From positions 1-10,556 of the forward strand of contig JAGRCC010000336.1 of NCBI GenBank assembly GCA_020433785.1: DNA of 10,556 nucleotides, read 5' to 3'. The translations under genes and the position numbers were made by a program. The DNA comes from Anaerolineae bacterium (GTDB taxonomy: Bacteria > Chloroflexota > Anaerolineae > 4572-78 > J111). The notes under the pieces are model-generated. The model saw only the letters and a list, made by a program, of their open reading frames with translations. It was not told where the DNA came from and ran no database searches. This document shows positions 1 to 7,577 of this stretch, piece after piece (the first letter of the stretch is position 1; each line of letters starts with the position of its first letter).

Positions 1-49
1 GTTGCTGTACCGAGGTTCTGTCGGTCTATCTTGAAAAACGAAGGTCCGG

Positions 50-2467
50 CTACCGCCGCTGCGAAGAGGGCGGGTTGGTGTATTTTATCCAAACCGGGTC
101 CCAATCATTGTAAGGATTGGGCGGCATCAGCAGGCGCTGGTTACTGCCGTCAGCATTCATAATCCAGATTTGGCGGTTACCGCTGCGGTTGGACCAAAAG
201 ACCAACTGGCTGCCGTCGGGCGACCATGAGGGATGACCGTTAACTTCCGGAATAAAGTTATCTTTGCCGATGAATTGGGCGTTATAGGCTTCGTTGGTCT
301 CGGTCAGCCGTTTGAGGTCGCTGCCGTCTCTATTGACCACCCAAATCTCATCATCAGCGCTATCATTGGATACCAGGGCCAGCTTATCGCTGCTGGGCGA
401 CCAGACCGGGTCCCAGGCATCGCCGGCGCCGAAGTTAGTGACCTGGTTGGTCACGTGGAATTCGAAGTCATAGACAAAGATGGCATATCGGTCGATGGCT
501 TTATTATCGATATTAGCCCACAGCAGCTTTTGGTTGTAAGTTTGGTAGCGCTGGTCGGCCGTCCAACTGTCGCGTAAGGCCGCGGCCTGGTAGGGCCACA
601 TGCTGCTTAACTGCTCTAACTGCTCCGTGGCCGGGTCGTAGATGTAAGGCTGGGGTACCACCTGCGGTAGGGCGTTCCGTTGGCCAGCCAGCGCCCGCTC
701 CTCGGCCGTGGCCCCTTCGCGATCGGTTAGAAAAATGATCTTGTTGACCAACTCGGCCGGCATGGGTTGGAAGGTGGGCGACGGCGTGATCGTTGCCGTG
801 GGCGGGACCACCAGCGTTGCGAGACGGGACACCGGCGTAGGAGTAGCGGTTTGCACATTAGCCGGAGTGGGCGTGGGTGTGCCGGTGGTTAGGGCCAGCG
901 CCTGGTAATATAGGGCCGTGGCCGTATTTTCCGGGGTGGGCGTATCAATGACCACTGCCGGGGTAACCCAGTTGGCCGGAAAGGGCGTAGCCGTGCCTTG
1001 GCTCTGGGCCAAAGCCTTAGCCTGGGCCGCTTGGGCCGCCGCCGTTTCCAAAGTCAACGGCGTGGGTGTGCTGGTGATAATGACAAAGGTTGGCGTGGCC
1101 GTGGCCAGCATCAAATTGGGCGGCTGGCCGGTGGTCACGGCAATCGCCGTGGCCAGTCGACCGTTGGCCGCGACGGTGGCCTCATTTTGGGGCACGGGTG
1201 TGGCCGTAACTACAATGGGCGTGATCCAGTTAGGCGGCAGCGGCGTGGCCGTGCCGGACGTTTTGGCGCTGGCCGTCTGCTGAATCGAAATGGCGGCCGC
1301 GGTTTCAACCGTTAGGGGCGTGGGCGTGCTGGTTACAACCACATAGTAGGGCGGCGGTGTAGATTTGGGGGTTGGCCCCAGATTGAGAAACAGGGTAGGG
1401 CCGCTGCCGTTTTCAGTTGGCCCGCCGTCGCCGGCCCAGCGAAGCAGAAAATCTTGCTCTTCGAGTGGACCGTCCAGGCGAAACGAGAGTTTGCGCCCAA
1501 AGTTGTCGCCGCCTTCAATCAGGCGGCGCTCGATGGCGGCCAGCACCGGTGCCCCAAAGTCAAATTGATAAATGCGCTTGCCGTCGGCCTGGTCGATGAT
1601 TTCGGTGGGCGTTAGCGACAGGATTGTCTCGGCTTGGTTGATCAGGTCAAAGTTGTGATCGCGCCAGTGCAGGTCGATATCCGGAGCCAGCAGTTGGAGC
1701 TGCCAGGGTAGATCAGGGTTGGTCTCCGCGCCTTCCGGCACCAGACCGGTTAAACGCAGGCTGGCGGCTTCCACCGTTGTTCCCCGGGGAATTTGGCTCA
1801 AATCAAATTGAAAAGCCCCATAGAATGTTTGCCCGTTCCAGCGGCCGGCATATAGGAAAGAGTCGCCAAAATGATTGGGCGGATCGAACTCGGTCACGAT
1901 ACTTGGATCATCACTGGCTACCCAGCCGCTGTTGCGCGCCCCGGCGCTGAATTGGATGGCCCGACCGCCGGGTATTGAGGTGGGCGTGGCTGTCGGTTCG
2001 GTAATGGTCAGCAGTTCCATTGGCAGCGATGTTGGTGTGGCCGAAGGTTTGGCCACGGCGGTAGCGCTGGGCTGAACCAGCCCTCCCCGCGCTGCCACCG
2101 GCGTCTCCTCGGGTGGGGTTGGATTGAAGAACGCCTGGCCGTAGCCATAGACCACCCCGGCTACAATGGTAGCGATCACGGTCCAGACGACCAGCCGCCA
2201 GTTGACGCCGCGTCTAACCGGCGGAGCAGACAGCATCGGCCCCGGCCGGGCCGGCTTTAACGCAACCGTTGCTTCCGGGGCCAGCGGGACCGGTTGGCGG
2301 TCGAGCTGCAGAGCGAATGGATCGGGCGGTTTTTTAAGGTCACGTTTGACGGGTTGGGGCGTGCCTGGAGCTGGAGACCGGGACGGTACGGCTTTGGGGA
2401 GTTGGTCAATGCTGGAAAATAATCCGGCGAGTTGATCTTCAAGTTCTTTATCGCTTTTTTGAGGCAT
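50..2467 (-). CDS. Membrane-anchored surface protein: CBM96/DNRLRE-like domain, Thr/Pro tandem repeats, TolB-like propeller
   Basis: 805 residues. Visible layout: a charged, proline-rich cytoplasmic N-terminus (1-88); one hydrophobic helix (about 90-113, rich in V, I, A, W); a short Thr/Pro linker (about 133-166); a beta-rich domain at 168-365 with GWVAS, HFGDSFLYAG and YGAFQFDLS, resembling the DNRLRE/CBM96 fold; two tandem repeats of about 85 residues (376-546); and a C-terminal part (575-800) with TolB/PD40-type blades such as WDPVWSPSSDKLAL and HPSWSPDGSQLVF, each followed by an IWV/IW(I)-N-DGS strand. By analogy these domains are extracellular and bind carbohydrate or protein; no catalytic motif is visible. 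The ATG at 2467 has AGGAA at 2477-2481, nine bases upstream. It is the last gene of the run, 90 bases after parA. Exact function is unknown; a role in surface polymer handling is inferred only from context. Confidence 0.85.
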   Translation of the reverse strand: MPQKSDKELEDQLAGLFSSIDQLPKAVPSRSPAPGTPQPVKRDLKKPPDPFALQLDRQPVPLAPEATVALKPARPGPMLSAPPVRRGVNWRLVVWTVIATIVAGVVYGYGQAFFNPTPPEETPVAARGGLVQPSATAVAKPSATPTSLPMELLTITEPTATPTSIPGGRAIQFSAGARNSGWVASDDPSIVTEFDPPNHFGDSFLYAGRWNGQTFYGAFQFDLSQIPRGTTVEAASLRLTGLVPEGAETNPDLPWQLQLLAPDIDLHWRDHNFDLINQAETILSLTPTEIIDQADGKRIYQFDFGAPVLAAIERRLIEGGDNFGRKLSFRLDGPLEEQDFLLRWAGDGGPTENGSGPTLFLNLGPTPKSTPPPYYVVVTSTPTPLTVETAAAISIQQTASAKTSGTATPLPPNWITPIVVTATPVPQNEATVAANGRLATAIAVTTGQPPNLMLATATPTFVIITSTPTPLTLETAAAQAAQAKALAQSQGTATPFPANWVTPAVVIDTPTPENTATALYYQALALTTGTPTPTPANVQTATPTPVSRLATLVVPPTATITPSPTFQPMPAELVNKIIFLTDREGATAEERALAGQRNALPQVVPQPYIYDPATEQLEQLSSMWPYQAAALRDSWTADQRYQTYNQKLLWANIDNKAIDRYAIFVYDFEFHVTNQVTNFGAGDAWDPVWSPSSDKLALVSNDSADDEIWVVNRDGSDLKRLTETNEAYNAQFIGKDNFIPEVNGHPSWSPDGSQLVFWSNRSGNRQIWIMNADGSNQRLLMPPNPYNDWDPVWIKYTNPPSSQRR
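830..1342 (-). repeat. Two tandem ~85-residue Thr/Pro-rich repeats inside the surface protein
   Basis: Residues 376-461 and 462-546 of the 805-residue protein align end to end. Both begin V-(V/I)-(V/I)-TSTPTPLT-(V/L)-ETAAA, pass through an Ala/Gln-rich stretch to GTATP-(L/F)-P-(P/A)-NW-(I/V)-TP-x-VV, then an N-x-AT segment, and end LATATPTF or QTATPTPV. The DNA copies are 1085-1342 and 830-1084. The repeats have drifted at DNA and protein level, so this is an old duplication, not a recent slippage event. They probably form an extended, flexible stalk between the sugar-binding-like domain and the propeller. Confidence 0.85.
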
Positions 2468-2557
2468 AGTTAGGCATTCCTGCTCGCTCCCTTAACTCCC
2501 TTGCCGGACAAATACGGGTTTGCTTCCCCTAGCCGGAGGAATTGAGAGCGACTCTGT

Positions 2558-3448
2558 TTATCGTTTAGACTTGCCCGCCAGGGCGGCCACTTCCTGGGCT
2601 ACCGCTCGATACTGCCGGGCGGCCTGGCTGTCGGGTGCGTATTGGGTGATAGGCTGTTGAAAGGCCGGGCTTTCCGGCAGCTTCGGATCGACCTCGATAA
2701 TGGCTTTAAACAGGCGTTGCCTCAGATCTTGGTAAATTTGAGCGCCGATAATACGGCAGATTCGGTTGCGCTGGTTGTAAAGGGTGACCAACAGCCGATA
2801 ATTTAGGCGCGGATTGGTCTTGTGTTGGATCATGCCGGCCAGCTTGACAATGGCATGCAGCGATTTGGCGGCGTAATATTCACACTGAATGGGAACCAGC
2901 AGCAGGTCCGCCGCAGTTAGGGCGTTAAGCATCAGCGTGCCAAACGTGGGTGCGCAGTCGATGAGGACAAAATCGTACAGTTCCGGGGTCATGGCCTCCA
3001 GTCGCCGCAGTAGGTAATATTCATACGCCTTGCGCTGGTAGAGGACCTTATCTACCAAGGCCAGCTCTTGGTTGGCCGGCACGATATCTAGGCCAGTGAC
3101 CCCGCTTTCCAGGCTGACGCTAATTAACGACTGGTTGGCCAGTAAGGCATCGCTGGCGCTGCGACGCAGGGTTTCAATCTTAACTCCCAAAGACAGGCTT
3201 AAGTGGGCTTGGGGATCCAGATCGATCAGCAGAACGGAGTAGCCCTGTTCGGCCAGGCAAGCGCCTAACGATAGACACGTGGTCGTTTTGGCCACGCCCC
3301 CCTTTTGGTTGCAAACCGCTATGACGAACGGGGCGGTTTCAACGTGCCCCAACTGAGCTTTTGGCTGAACGGTTTGGCTAGGGGTTTCGGACGGACGGGA
3401 GGATTTGGTGGGCCGTTTAAAGTGAAATGCGGATTTAGTTAAGGTCAT
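2558..3448 (-). CDS. ParA/Soj-family partitioning ATPase
   Basis: 296 residues from the ATG at 3448. It is a deviant Walker-A P-loop ATPase: KGGVAKTTT at 49-57 with the ParA/MinD signature lysine (K49) and an Ala where most relatives have Gly, Walker A' LLIDLDPQ at 73-80 and Walker B FVLIDCAPT at 160-168. The C-terminal pattern PESPAFQQPI..YAPDSQAA matches Soj-like proteins. Family members form ATP-dependent dimers on the nucleoid and position cargo. There is no ParB gene and no Tyr-rich tail, which argues against a CpsD/Wzc-type tyrosine kinase. A basic, Ser/Pro-rich extension of about 38 residues precedes the ATPase. An in-frame TTG at 3460 would add four residues, but the ATG has GAG seven bases upstream and lies eight bases after the dehydratase stop, so ATG is preferred. 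Its job in a glycan operon is unclear. Confidence 0.88.
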   Translation of the reverse strand: MTLTKSAFHFKRPTKSSRPSETPSQTVQPKAQLGHVETAPFVIAVCNQKGGVAKTTTCLSLGACLAEQGYSVLLIDLDPQAHLSLSLGVKIETLRRSASDALLANQSLISVSLESGVTGLDIVPANQELALVDKVLYQRKAYEYYLLRRLEAMTPELYDFVLIDCAPTFGTLMLNALTAADLLLVPIQCEYYAAKSLHAIVKLAGMIQHKTNPRLNYRLLVTLYNQRNRICRIIGAQIYQDLRQRLFKAIIEVDPKLPESPAFQQPITQYAPDSQAARQYRAVAQEVAALAGKSKR

Positions 3449-3456
3449 AGATTTTC

Positions 3457-5454
3457 TCAAATTCTGGCGGACAATTGCCGACGATAAGCCGAGTCGGACG
3501 GCGTGTATTCACTGCGCTCGTCCTTCTGACGGCCGACCAGGCCAACTTGGTGCTGCTCAACGGCAGCACATATTTTGGTAAGCAGCAGTTGCGTCTGATC
3601 TTGATCGGGCAGACTTTGGGTCTGACCGGCCAGGTTAATTAGGCCAGCTATGCTTTGGCGCAGCCCCTCCAGGTCGACCTGGCCTTTAAAGGCGGTGGTG
3701 AAAATTTGGGGATGGACGGTGCGCCGGTAAGCTTCGCTGTCAAGAAACAACTCTTCGGCCAGCTTTTCGCCCGGCCGGATACCGCTGTAAATTATTTTTA
3801 TATCTCGTTCCGGTTCCAGACCTGAAAGTTTGATTAAATCAACGGCCAGGTCCAGGATTTTAACCTGCTGGCCCATATCCAAAACAAAAATATCACCGCC
3901 CCGGCCTAAGATTGAACTTTGCAGGACCAACTGCACTGCTTCGGGTATGGTCATAAAGTAGCGGCGCATGTCGGGATGGGTGATGGTAAGCGGCCCACCG
4001 GCGGCTATCTGTCGTTGGAAGATGGGGATAACACTGCCCCGGCTGCCCAGTACGTTGCCGAAACGCACGGCCATGTAAGCCCGACCGGTGCGCTGGGCCG
4101 TCCCGATAACCAGCAGTTCAGCCAGCCGTTTGGTAGCGCCCATAATGCTGGTGGGGTTAACGGCCTTGTCGGTAGAAATGAGCACGAAGCGCGCGACGTT
4201 GTATAGTTCGGCCGCACGCAAGACATTTTCGGTGCCCCGCACGTTGTTGGTAAGGGCTTCTTCGGTATTATCTTGCATGAAGGGCACGTGCTTGTGGGCC
4301 GCCGTATGAAAAATGATATCGGGCCGGTATTTGGCCACCACTCGCTCCACCCGCTGCCGGTCGCGGACATCAATAATGGCCGGTTGGGTAACAACCTGGG
4401 GAAACATTAAACGCAGGTCTAAGCTGATTTCAAAGATGCTGTTTTCCCCGTGCCCCAACAAAATGATTTGGGCCGGTTGGCAGCGAGCAATTTGCCGGCA
4501 CAGTTCGCTGCCAATCGATCCCCCCGCGCCGGTCACCAGCACGGTGGCCCCCTGTAAAGACGTGGCCACGCGATCTTGGTCGGTTTTAATCGGCTGGCGG
4601 CGCAGCAGCTGCTGAATATCCACTTGGGGCAGCCGGCTGATGGTTTTATGGCCGGCCAGGAGTTCGTAGATACCGGGCAGGCTGTAAGTGGGTAGGCCGG
4701 TTTCCCGGCATAGGTCAATCAGTTCCTGCCGCCGGCTATACGAGGCCGAAGGAATAGCCATTACAATCTGTTGAATATGATAGTGGTTGACCAGTGCGGC
4801 GATTTCGAGGCTGGTGCCGCCGACCGGCAGCCCTTGGATGCAGGTTCCCACTTTGGCCGGATCATCATCGGCAAAGATGAGCGGTTCCATATCTAATTGG
4901 GGGTTAGCCCGCATTTCACGGGCCACCAATGATCCCGCCTCGCCGGCGCCCATAATCAACACGGGTCGCCCTTTCCGGTTGGCATTGTAGCGCTGGTGAT
5001 AGTGGTACAAACCGCGCAGCCCTATGCGGATGCCGGCGATGATCAGCACCGTTAGCAGCCCATCGAGCAAGGGAAGCGTGCGTGGAATGGCTAAATTATG
5101 GTCAGCCAAGTCGCCGTGGATCAAGATAAAACTTAAAGTTAGGAACACCGTTGTTAGACTCACCACCGACACCACCAGCAGCAGATCATTGATGGTGGCA
5201 TAGCGCCAATAACGGCGGTATAGCCCCACCCGATAAAAAACTGGCAGCTTAACGATCAGGGCGACCCCCGTGAATAAGATTAAGGCCGGGCCAAATTTGG
5301 ACCACCACTGACCATAATCCAGTCTTAGAGTGAGGGCTAGACCGGGGATTAAGAGTAACGCCAACAGGTCAAGGGTGAAGACATACCGGTTGCGTATAGT
5401 GGATAGCGGCCCCAGCCATCGATTTAACTGGACCGTGGGTATATATGAGTTCAT
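3457..5454 (-). CDS. pglF: Membrane-bound nucleotide-sugar 4,6-dehydratase (PglF/CapD/WbpM-like)
   Basis: 665 residues, the usual size of the large membrane-bound dehydratases. Four hydrophobic helices (about 23-44, 54-73, 90-112, 127-148) are followed by a first Rossmann-like domain (GAGEAG, 169-174) and a catalytic SDR domain starting at TGAGGSIGS (308-316). Family motifs follow: HTAAHKHVPFMQDN (383-396), STDKAVNPTSIMGATK (427-442), RFGNVLGSRGSVIP (464-477) and RPGEKL (560-565). Met438 replaces the Tyr of YxxxK, with Lys442 kept, as in the Ser-Met-Lys subfamily represented by WbpM. The expected reaction is UDP-GlcNAc to the UDP-4-keto-6-deoxy sugar, the first step to bacillosamine-type or related 6-deoxy amino sugars. 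A TTG at 5484 would overlap the aminotransferase by eight bases; the ATG at 5454 has a strong AAGGA nine bases upstream and is chosen. UDP-GlcNAc as substrate is inferred from family and neighbours. Confidence 0.93.
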   Translation of the reverse strand: MNSYIPTVQLNRWLGPLSTIRNRYVFTLDLLALLLIPGLALTLRLDYGQWWSKFGPALILFTGVALIVKLPVFYRVGLYRRYWRYATINDLLLVVSVVSLTTVFLTLSFILIHGDLADHNLAIPRTLPLLDGLLTVLIIAGIRIGLRGLYHYHQRYNANRKGRPVLIMGAGEAGSLVAREMRANPQLDMEPLIFADDDPAKVGTCIQGLPVGGTSLEIAALVNHYHIQQIVMAIPSASYSRRQELIDLCRETGLPTYSLPGIYELLAGHKTISRLPQVDIQQLLRRQPIKTDQDRVATSLQGATVLVTGAGGSIGSELCRQIARCQPAQIILLGHGENSIFEISLDLRLMFPQVVTQPAIIDVRDRQRVERVVAKYRPDIIFHTAAHKHVPFMQDNTEEALTNNVRGTENVLRAAELYNVARFVLISTDKAVNPTSIMGATKRLAELLVIGTAQRTGRAYMAVRFGNVLGSRGSVIPIFQRQIAAGGPLTITHPDMRRYFMTIPEAVQLVLQSSILGRGGDIFVLDMGQQVKILDLAVDLIKLSGLEPERDIKIIYSGIRPGEKLAEELFLDSEAYRRTVHPQIFTTAFKGQVDLEGLRQSIAGLINLAGQTQSLPDQDQTQLLLTKICAAVEQHQVGLVGRQKDERSEYTPSDSAYRRQLSARI

Positions 5455-5461
5455 TTCGATG

Positions 5462-5474
5462 TTTCCTTTCCTCT
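5462..5474 (-). promoter_or_regulatory. Ribosome binding site fixing the dehydratase start
   Basis: On the minus strand the gap after the aminotransferase stop reads GAGGAAAGGAAA, containing two GGA cores; AAGGA at 5464-5468 is nine bases from the ATG at 5452-5454. This supports ATG 5454 over the upstream in-frame TTG at 5484. Confidence 0.7.
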
Positions 5475-5476
5475 GG

Positions 5477-6742
5477 TTAGCCAAGGTACTGTTTTAACAT
5501 CATGCTAACATAGTCAACCTGAGCTTCGGTCATAACGCTGGAGAACGGTAAGGCCAGGCAGCGTTCGCCGAGTTGTTCGGTGATAGGGTAGTTTCCTTTC
5601 TGAAAGCCAAATTTTTCTTGATAAAACGGCTGCAAATGAATAGGTGTAAAGTAAGGCCGGCTGGGAATATTGGCTTCGGCCAATTTGGCCATAACGGCGT
5701 CCCGGTTGATGGGTGGTTTGAGTTGAATGACGTAGACAAACCACGACATACGGGTGGTGGTGGCCTCAATATGAGGGCACTGCACCCCGCTCAAACCGGC
5801 CAGCCGCTCATTGTACCAGGCCGCCACTTGGGCTCGTTTCTCCAGAATGTCGTCGAGCCGCTGGAGTTGAACTTTACCCAGGGCCGCGCTCAGCTCATCT
5901 AGCCGGTAGTTGTACCCCAGCCGGGTATGATTGAGCCAGGCGTTGAAGACATCGCGTCCCTGATTGCGCAGCGAGCGAAACAGCTCTGCCCAGTGCTCGT
6001 GTTTGGTCACGATCATCCCGCCTTCGCCTGTGGTTATTTGTTTATTGGGATAAAAAGCGAATACAGCCGCGTCGCTGTGCGCGCCCACCCGGCGACCCTT
6101 ATATTCGGCTCCGATCGCCTCGCAGGCATCTTCGATGATGGTCAGGTTGTGCAATCGGGCTGTGATCTGGAGGCGGTCCATATCGGCCGGCTGGCCGAAG
6201 GCATGCACCGGTAGCAAAACTTTTAGGCGGCCTGGGGGTGGGTCCTGGCGCAAGGCCGGCGGCAGCCAGCGCTGAGCGGCCTGCGGGGAGCGGGTTAAAT
6301 CACAGGCCGCCTCGGCCACCAATTCCGGGTCGATATTACCGGTCAGCAGGTCAACATCGACAAAAATCGGAACGGCGCGCTCGTAAAGAATACAGTTGGC
6401 CGAAGCGATAAACGAAAATGGGGTGGTAATGACCCAATCACCCGGCTCAACGCTGGCGGCAATTAAACTTAGATGGAGGCCGCTGGTTCCCGAGTTGACG
6501 CCGGCGGCGTAGGCGGCGCCCACGTAGTTGGCCAGCGACTGCTCAAAGGCGTCAATCTGAGGACCCATACTTAGCCAGCGGCTGCGAAGTACTTGGGTTA
6601 CGGTCTCTATTTCGGCGCCAGAAATATCCGGCGATGACATGGGCACGGTCTCCGGGGCCGATCGGGGTTCCGGTTGAGCATCGGTATCAGGTTGATAAAC
6701 GGTTTCCCGGCTTGGCCCGGCAATCTGCTGATAGAGTTTCAT
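5477..6742 (-). CDS. DegT/DnrJ/EryC1/StrS sugar aminotransferase (PglE-like)
   Basis: 421 residues, a PLP enzyme of the sugar aminotransferase family. Motifs: VNSGTSGLHLSL (83-94), TTPFSFIASANCI (106-118), IIEDACEAIGAEYKG (202-216, D205 expected to pair with the PLP ring nitrogen), FYPNKQITTGEGG (230-242, K234 the Schiff-base lysine) and GYNYRLDELSAALG (276-289). With the dehydratase next to it and an acetyltransferase before it, the expected product is a UDP-4-amino-4,6-dideoxy sugar, as for PglE. It is longer than most relatives: about 34 residues precede the usual start region (MSSPDI), and there is a Pro/Arg-rich insertion at about 148-172. The ATG at 6742 has AGAGAGGA close upstream and is chosen; ATG 6640 (Met35), with GGAG nine bases away, is a credible alternative. 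Sugar specificity cannot be read from sequence. Confidence 0.93.
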   Translation of the reverse strand: MKLYQQIAGPSRETVYQPDTDAQPEPRSAPETVPMSSPDISGAEIETVTQVLRSRWLSMGPQIDAFEQSLANYVGAAYAAGVNSGTSGLHLSLIAASVEPGDWVITTPFSFIASANCILYERAVPIFVDVDLLTGNIDPELVAEAACDLTRSPQAAQRWLPPALRQDPPPGRLKVLLPVHAFGQPADMDRLQITARLHNLTIIEDACEAIGAEYKGRRVGAHSDAAVFAFYPNKQITTGEGGMIVTKHEHWAELFRSLRNQGRDVFNAWLNHTRLGYNYRLDELSAALGKVQLQRLDDILEKRAQVAAWYNERLAGLSGVQCPHIEATTTRMSWFVYVIQLKPPINRDAVMAKLAEANIPSRPYFTPIHLQPFYQEKFGFQKGNYPITEQLGERCLALPFSSVMTEAQVDYVSMMLKQYLG

Positions 6743-6778
6743 TCATTTTCCTCTCTGGGTAAATTGAAAGCTTACATA

Positions 6779-6809
6779 TTTATAGACAAATCAGTTTGAA
6801 CTCATACAA
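6779..6809 (-). promoter_or_regulatory. Possible internal sigma-70-like promoter before the aminotransferase
   Basis: Within an AT-rich island, the minus strand reads TTGTAT (6809-6804) and then, 17 bases on, TCTATA (6786-6781), overlapping TATAAA (6784-6779). It points toward the aminotransferase start at 6742. It could drive the aminotransferase, dehydratase, parA and surface-protein genes separately from the upstream genes. It is a motif match only. Confidence 0.33.
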
Positions 6810-6827
6810 TCGGTTTTTATAGTAGAC

Positions 6828-6909
6828 CCGTCATTCCCGCATGTTTTAAGCGGGAATCTAGCTTGGCACACCCCAGTGGATGCCCGATAACGACATTCGG
6901 GCATGACGG
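6828..6909. repeat. 82-bp REP/MITE-like palindromic element with two hairpins
   Basis: The ends are imperfect inverted repeats: CCGTCATTCCCG (6828-6839) and CGGGCATGACGG (6898-6909), 11 of 12 bases matching. Inside are two perfect 8-bp hairpins, each with a 9-base loop: ATTCCCGC/GCGGGAAT (6833-6857) and ATGCCCGA/TCGGGCAT (6880-6904). Paired hairpins with matching ends are typical of REP doublets or small non-autonomous elements, and TCATTCCCGC-type palindromes are frequent intergenic repeats in many bacteria. There is no coding sequence in it. It sits in the 205-base gap between the acetyltransferase stop and the aminotransferase start. Confidence 0.7.
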
Positions 6910-6947
6910 TCGCTCTTATATTGTATGATGTTTATCTGACTTATCTA

Positions 6948-7577
6948 TTAGATGGGGCGGGCGGGAACACCCACCACCGTGCACCGATCCGCCACCGGGG
7001 TAGTAACTACGGCCCCGGCGCCGACAATGCTCCAGACGCCCACCTGACTTTGGGGCATAACGGTAGCGCCAATACCGACCAGCGTGCCTTCGCCCACCGT
7101 TACATCACCCCCTAAATGGACCCCCGGCGCGATATGGACATACGCCCCGATCCGGTTATGGTGATCAACTGTGCAGCCGGTGTTTAGGATAACGCCCCGG
7201 CCAATGTGGCTGCCCGGATTGATAATGGCCCCCGCACACACCACTGTGCCGGCTTCGATAATCACCTCGCCGCCGACAATGGCCGTTGGATGGATGGCGC
7301 TAATGAGTTGTTCTCCTTGCTCACAGAGCTGCTGTATCAGCCGGCTCCGGGTGGCATTGTGGCCAATGGCCACGATAACGCCCTGATGGTCATAGTGGCT
7401 TAGGCGAGCCACCGGCCCTAATACCGGCAGCCCCAGGCGAGCGCTGGGCGGGATGGCCGGCTGATCATCCAGATAGCCGATGGGCCGGATAGAGGACCGC
7501 CCCGACTTTACCACCGCCTGCAAGATATCGGCCACAACCTGCCCGTGTCCCCCGGCCCCGATGATAATCACGTTCAT
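6948..7577 (-). CDS. pglD: PglD-type UDP-4-amino-sugar N-acetyltransferase (left-handed beta-helix)
   Basis: 209 residues, the normal size for PglD/NeuD-like sugar O/N-acyltransferases. The N-terminal nucleotide-sugar-binding Rossmann-like part opens with IIIGAGGHGQVVADIL (4-19). From about residue 100, hexapeptide repeats form a left-handed beta-helix that binds acetyl-CoA. TVDHHNRIGAYVHIAPG (136-152) carries the expected catalytic His (His139, aligned with His125 of Campylobacter PglD). It ends with the family's usual VVGVPARPI. The likely reaction is acetyl transfer to the 4-amino group made by the downstream aminotransferase, giving a UDP-N,N'-diacetylbacillosamine-like donor. Its ATG overlaps the stop of the phosphoglycosyl transferase gene by four bases (ATGA), which implies translational coupling. 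It is followed by a 205-base gap with a palindromic element. Exact substrate is inferred from context. Confidence 0.9.
   Translation of the reverse strand: MNVIIIGAGGHGQVVADILQAVVKSGRSSIRPIGYLDDQPAIPPSARLGLPVLGPVARLSHYDHQGVIVAIGHNATRSRLIQQLCEQGEQLISAIHPTAIVGGEVIIEAGTVVCAGAIINPGSHIGRGVILNTGCTVDHHNRIGAYVHIAPGVHLGGDVTVGEGTLVGIGATVMPQSQVGVWSIVGAGAVVTTPVADRCTVVGVPARPI

Noticed and set aside
708..1315. Several plus-strand open frames rich in Gly, Val and Ala
   Set aside because: They mirror the Thr/Pro repeat coding of the surface protein; codons for Thr and Pro read backwards give Gly, Val and Arg without stops.
2558..3448. CpsD/Wzc-type bacterial tyrosine kinase instead of ParA
   Set aside because: No C-terminal tyrosine cluster is present, and the C-terminal PESPAF and YAPDSQAA patterns are Soj-like.
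3446..3460. TTG start for parA at 3460 overlapping the dehydratase stop
   Set aside because: There is no ribosome site before it, while ATG 3448 has a GAG at suitable distance; the TTG remains possible and adds only four residues.
6828..6909. Rho-independent terminator after pglD
   Set aside because: Neither hairpin is followed by a T-run in the direction of transcription; symmetric ends fit a repeat element better.
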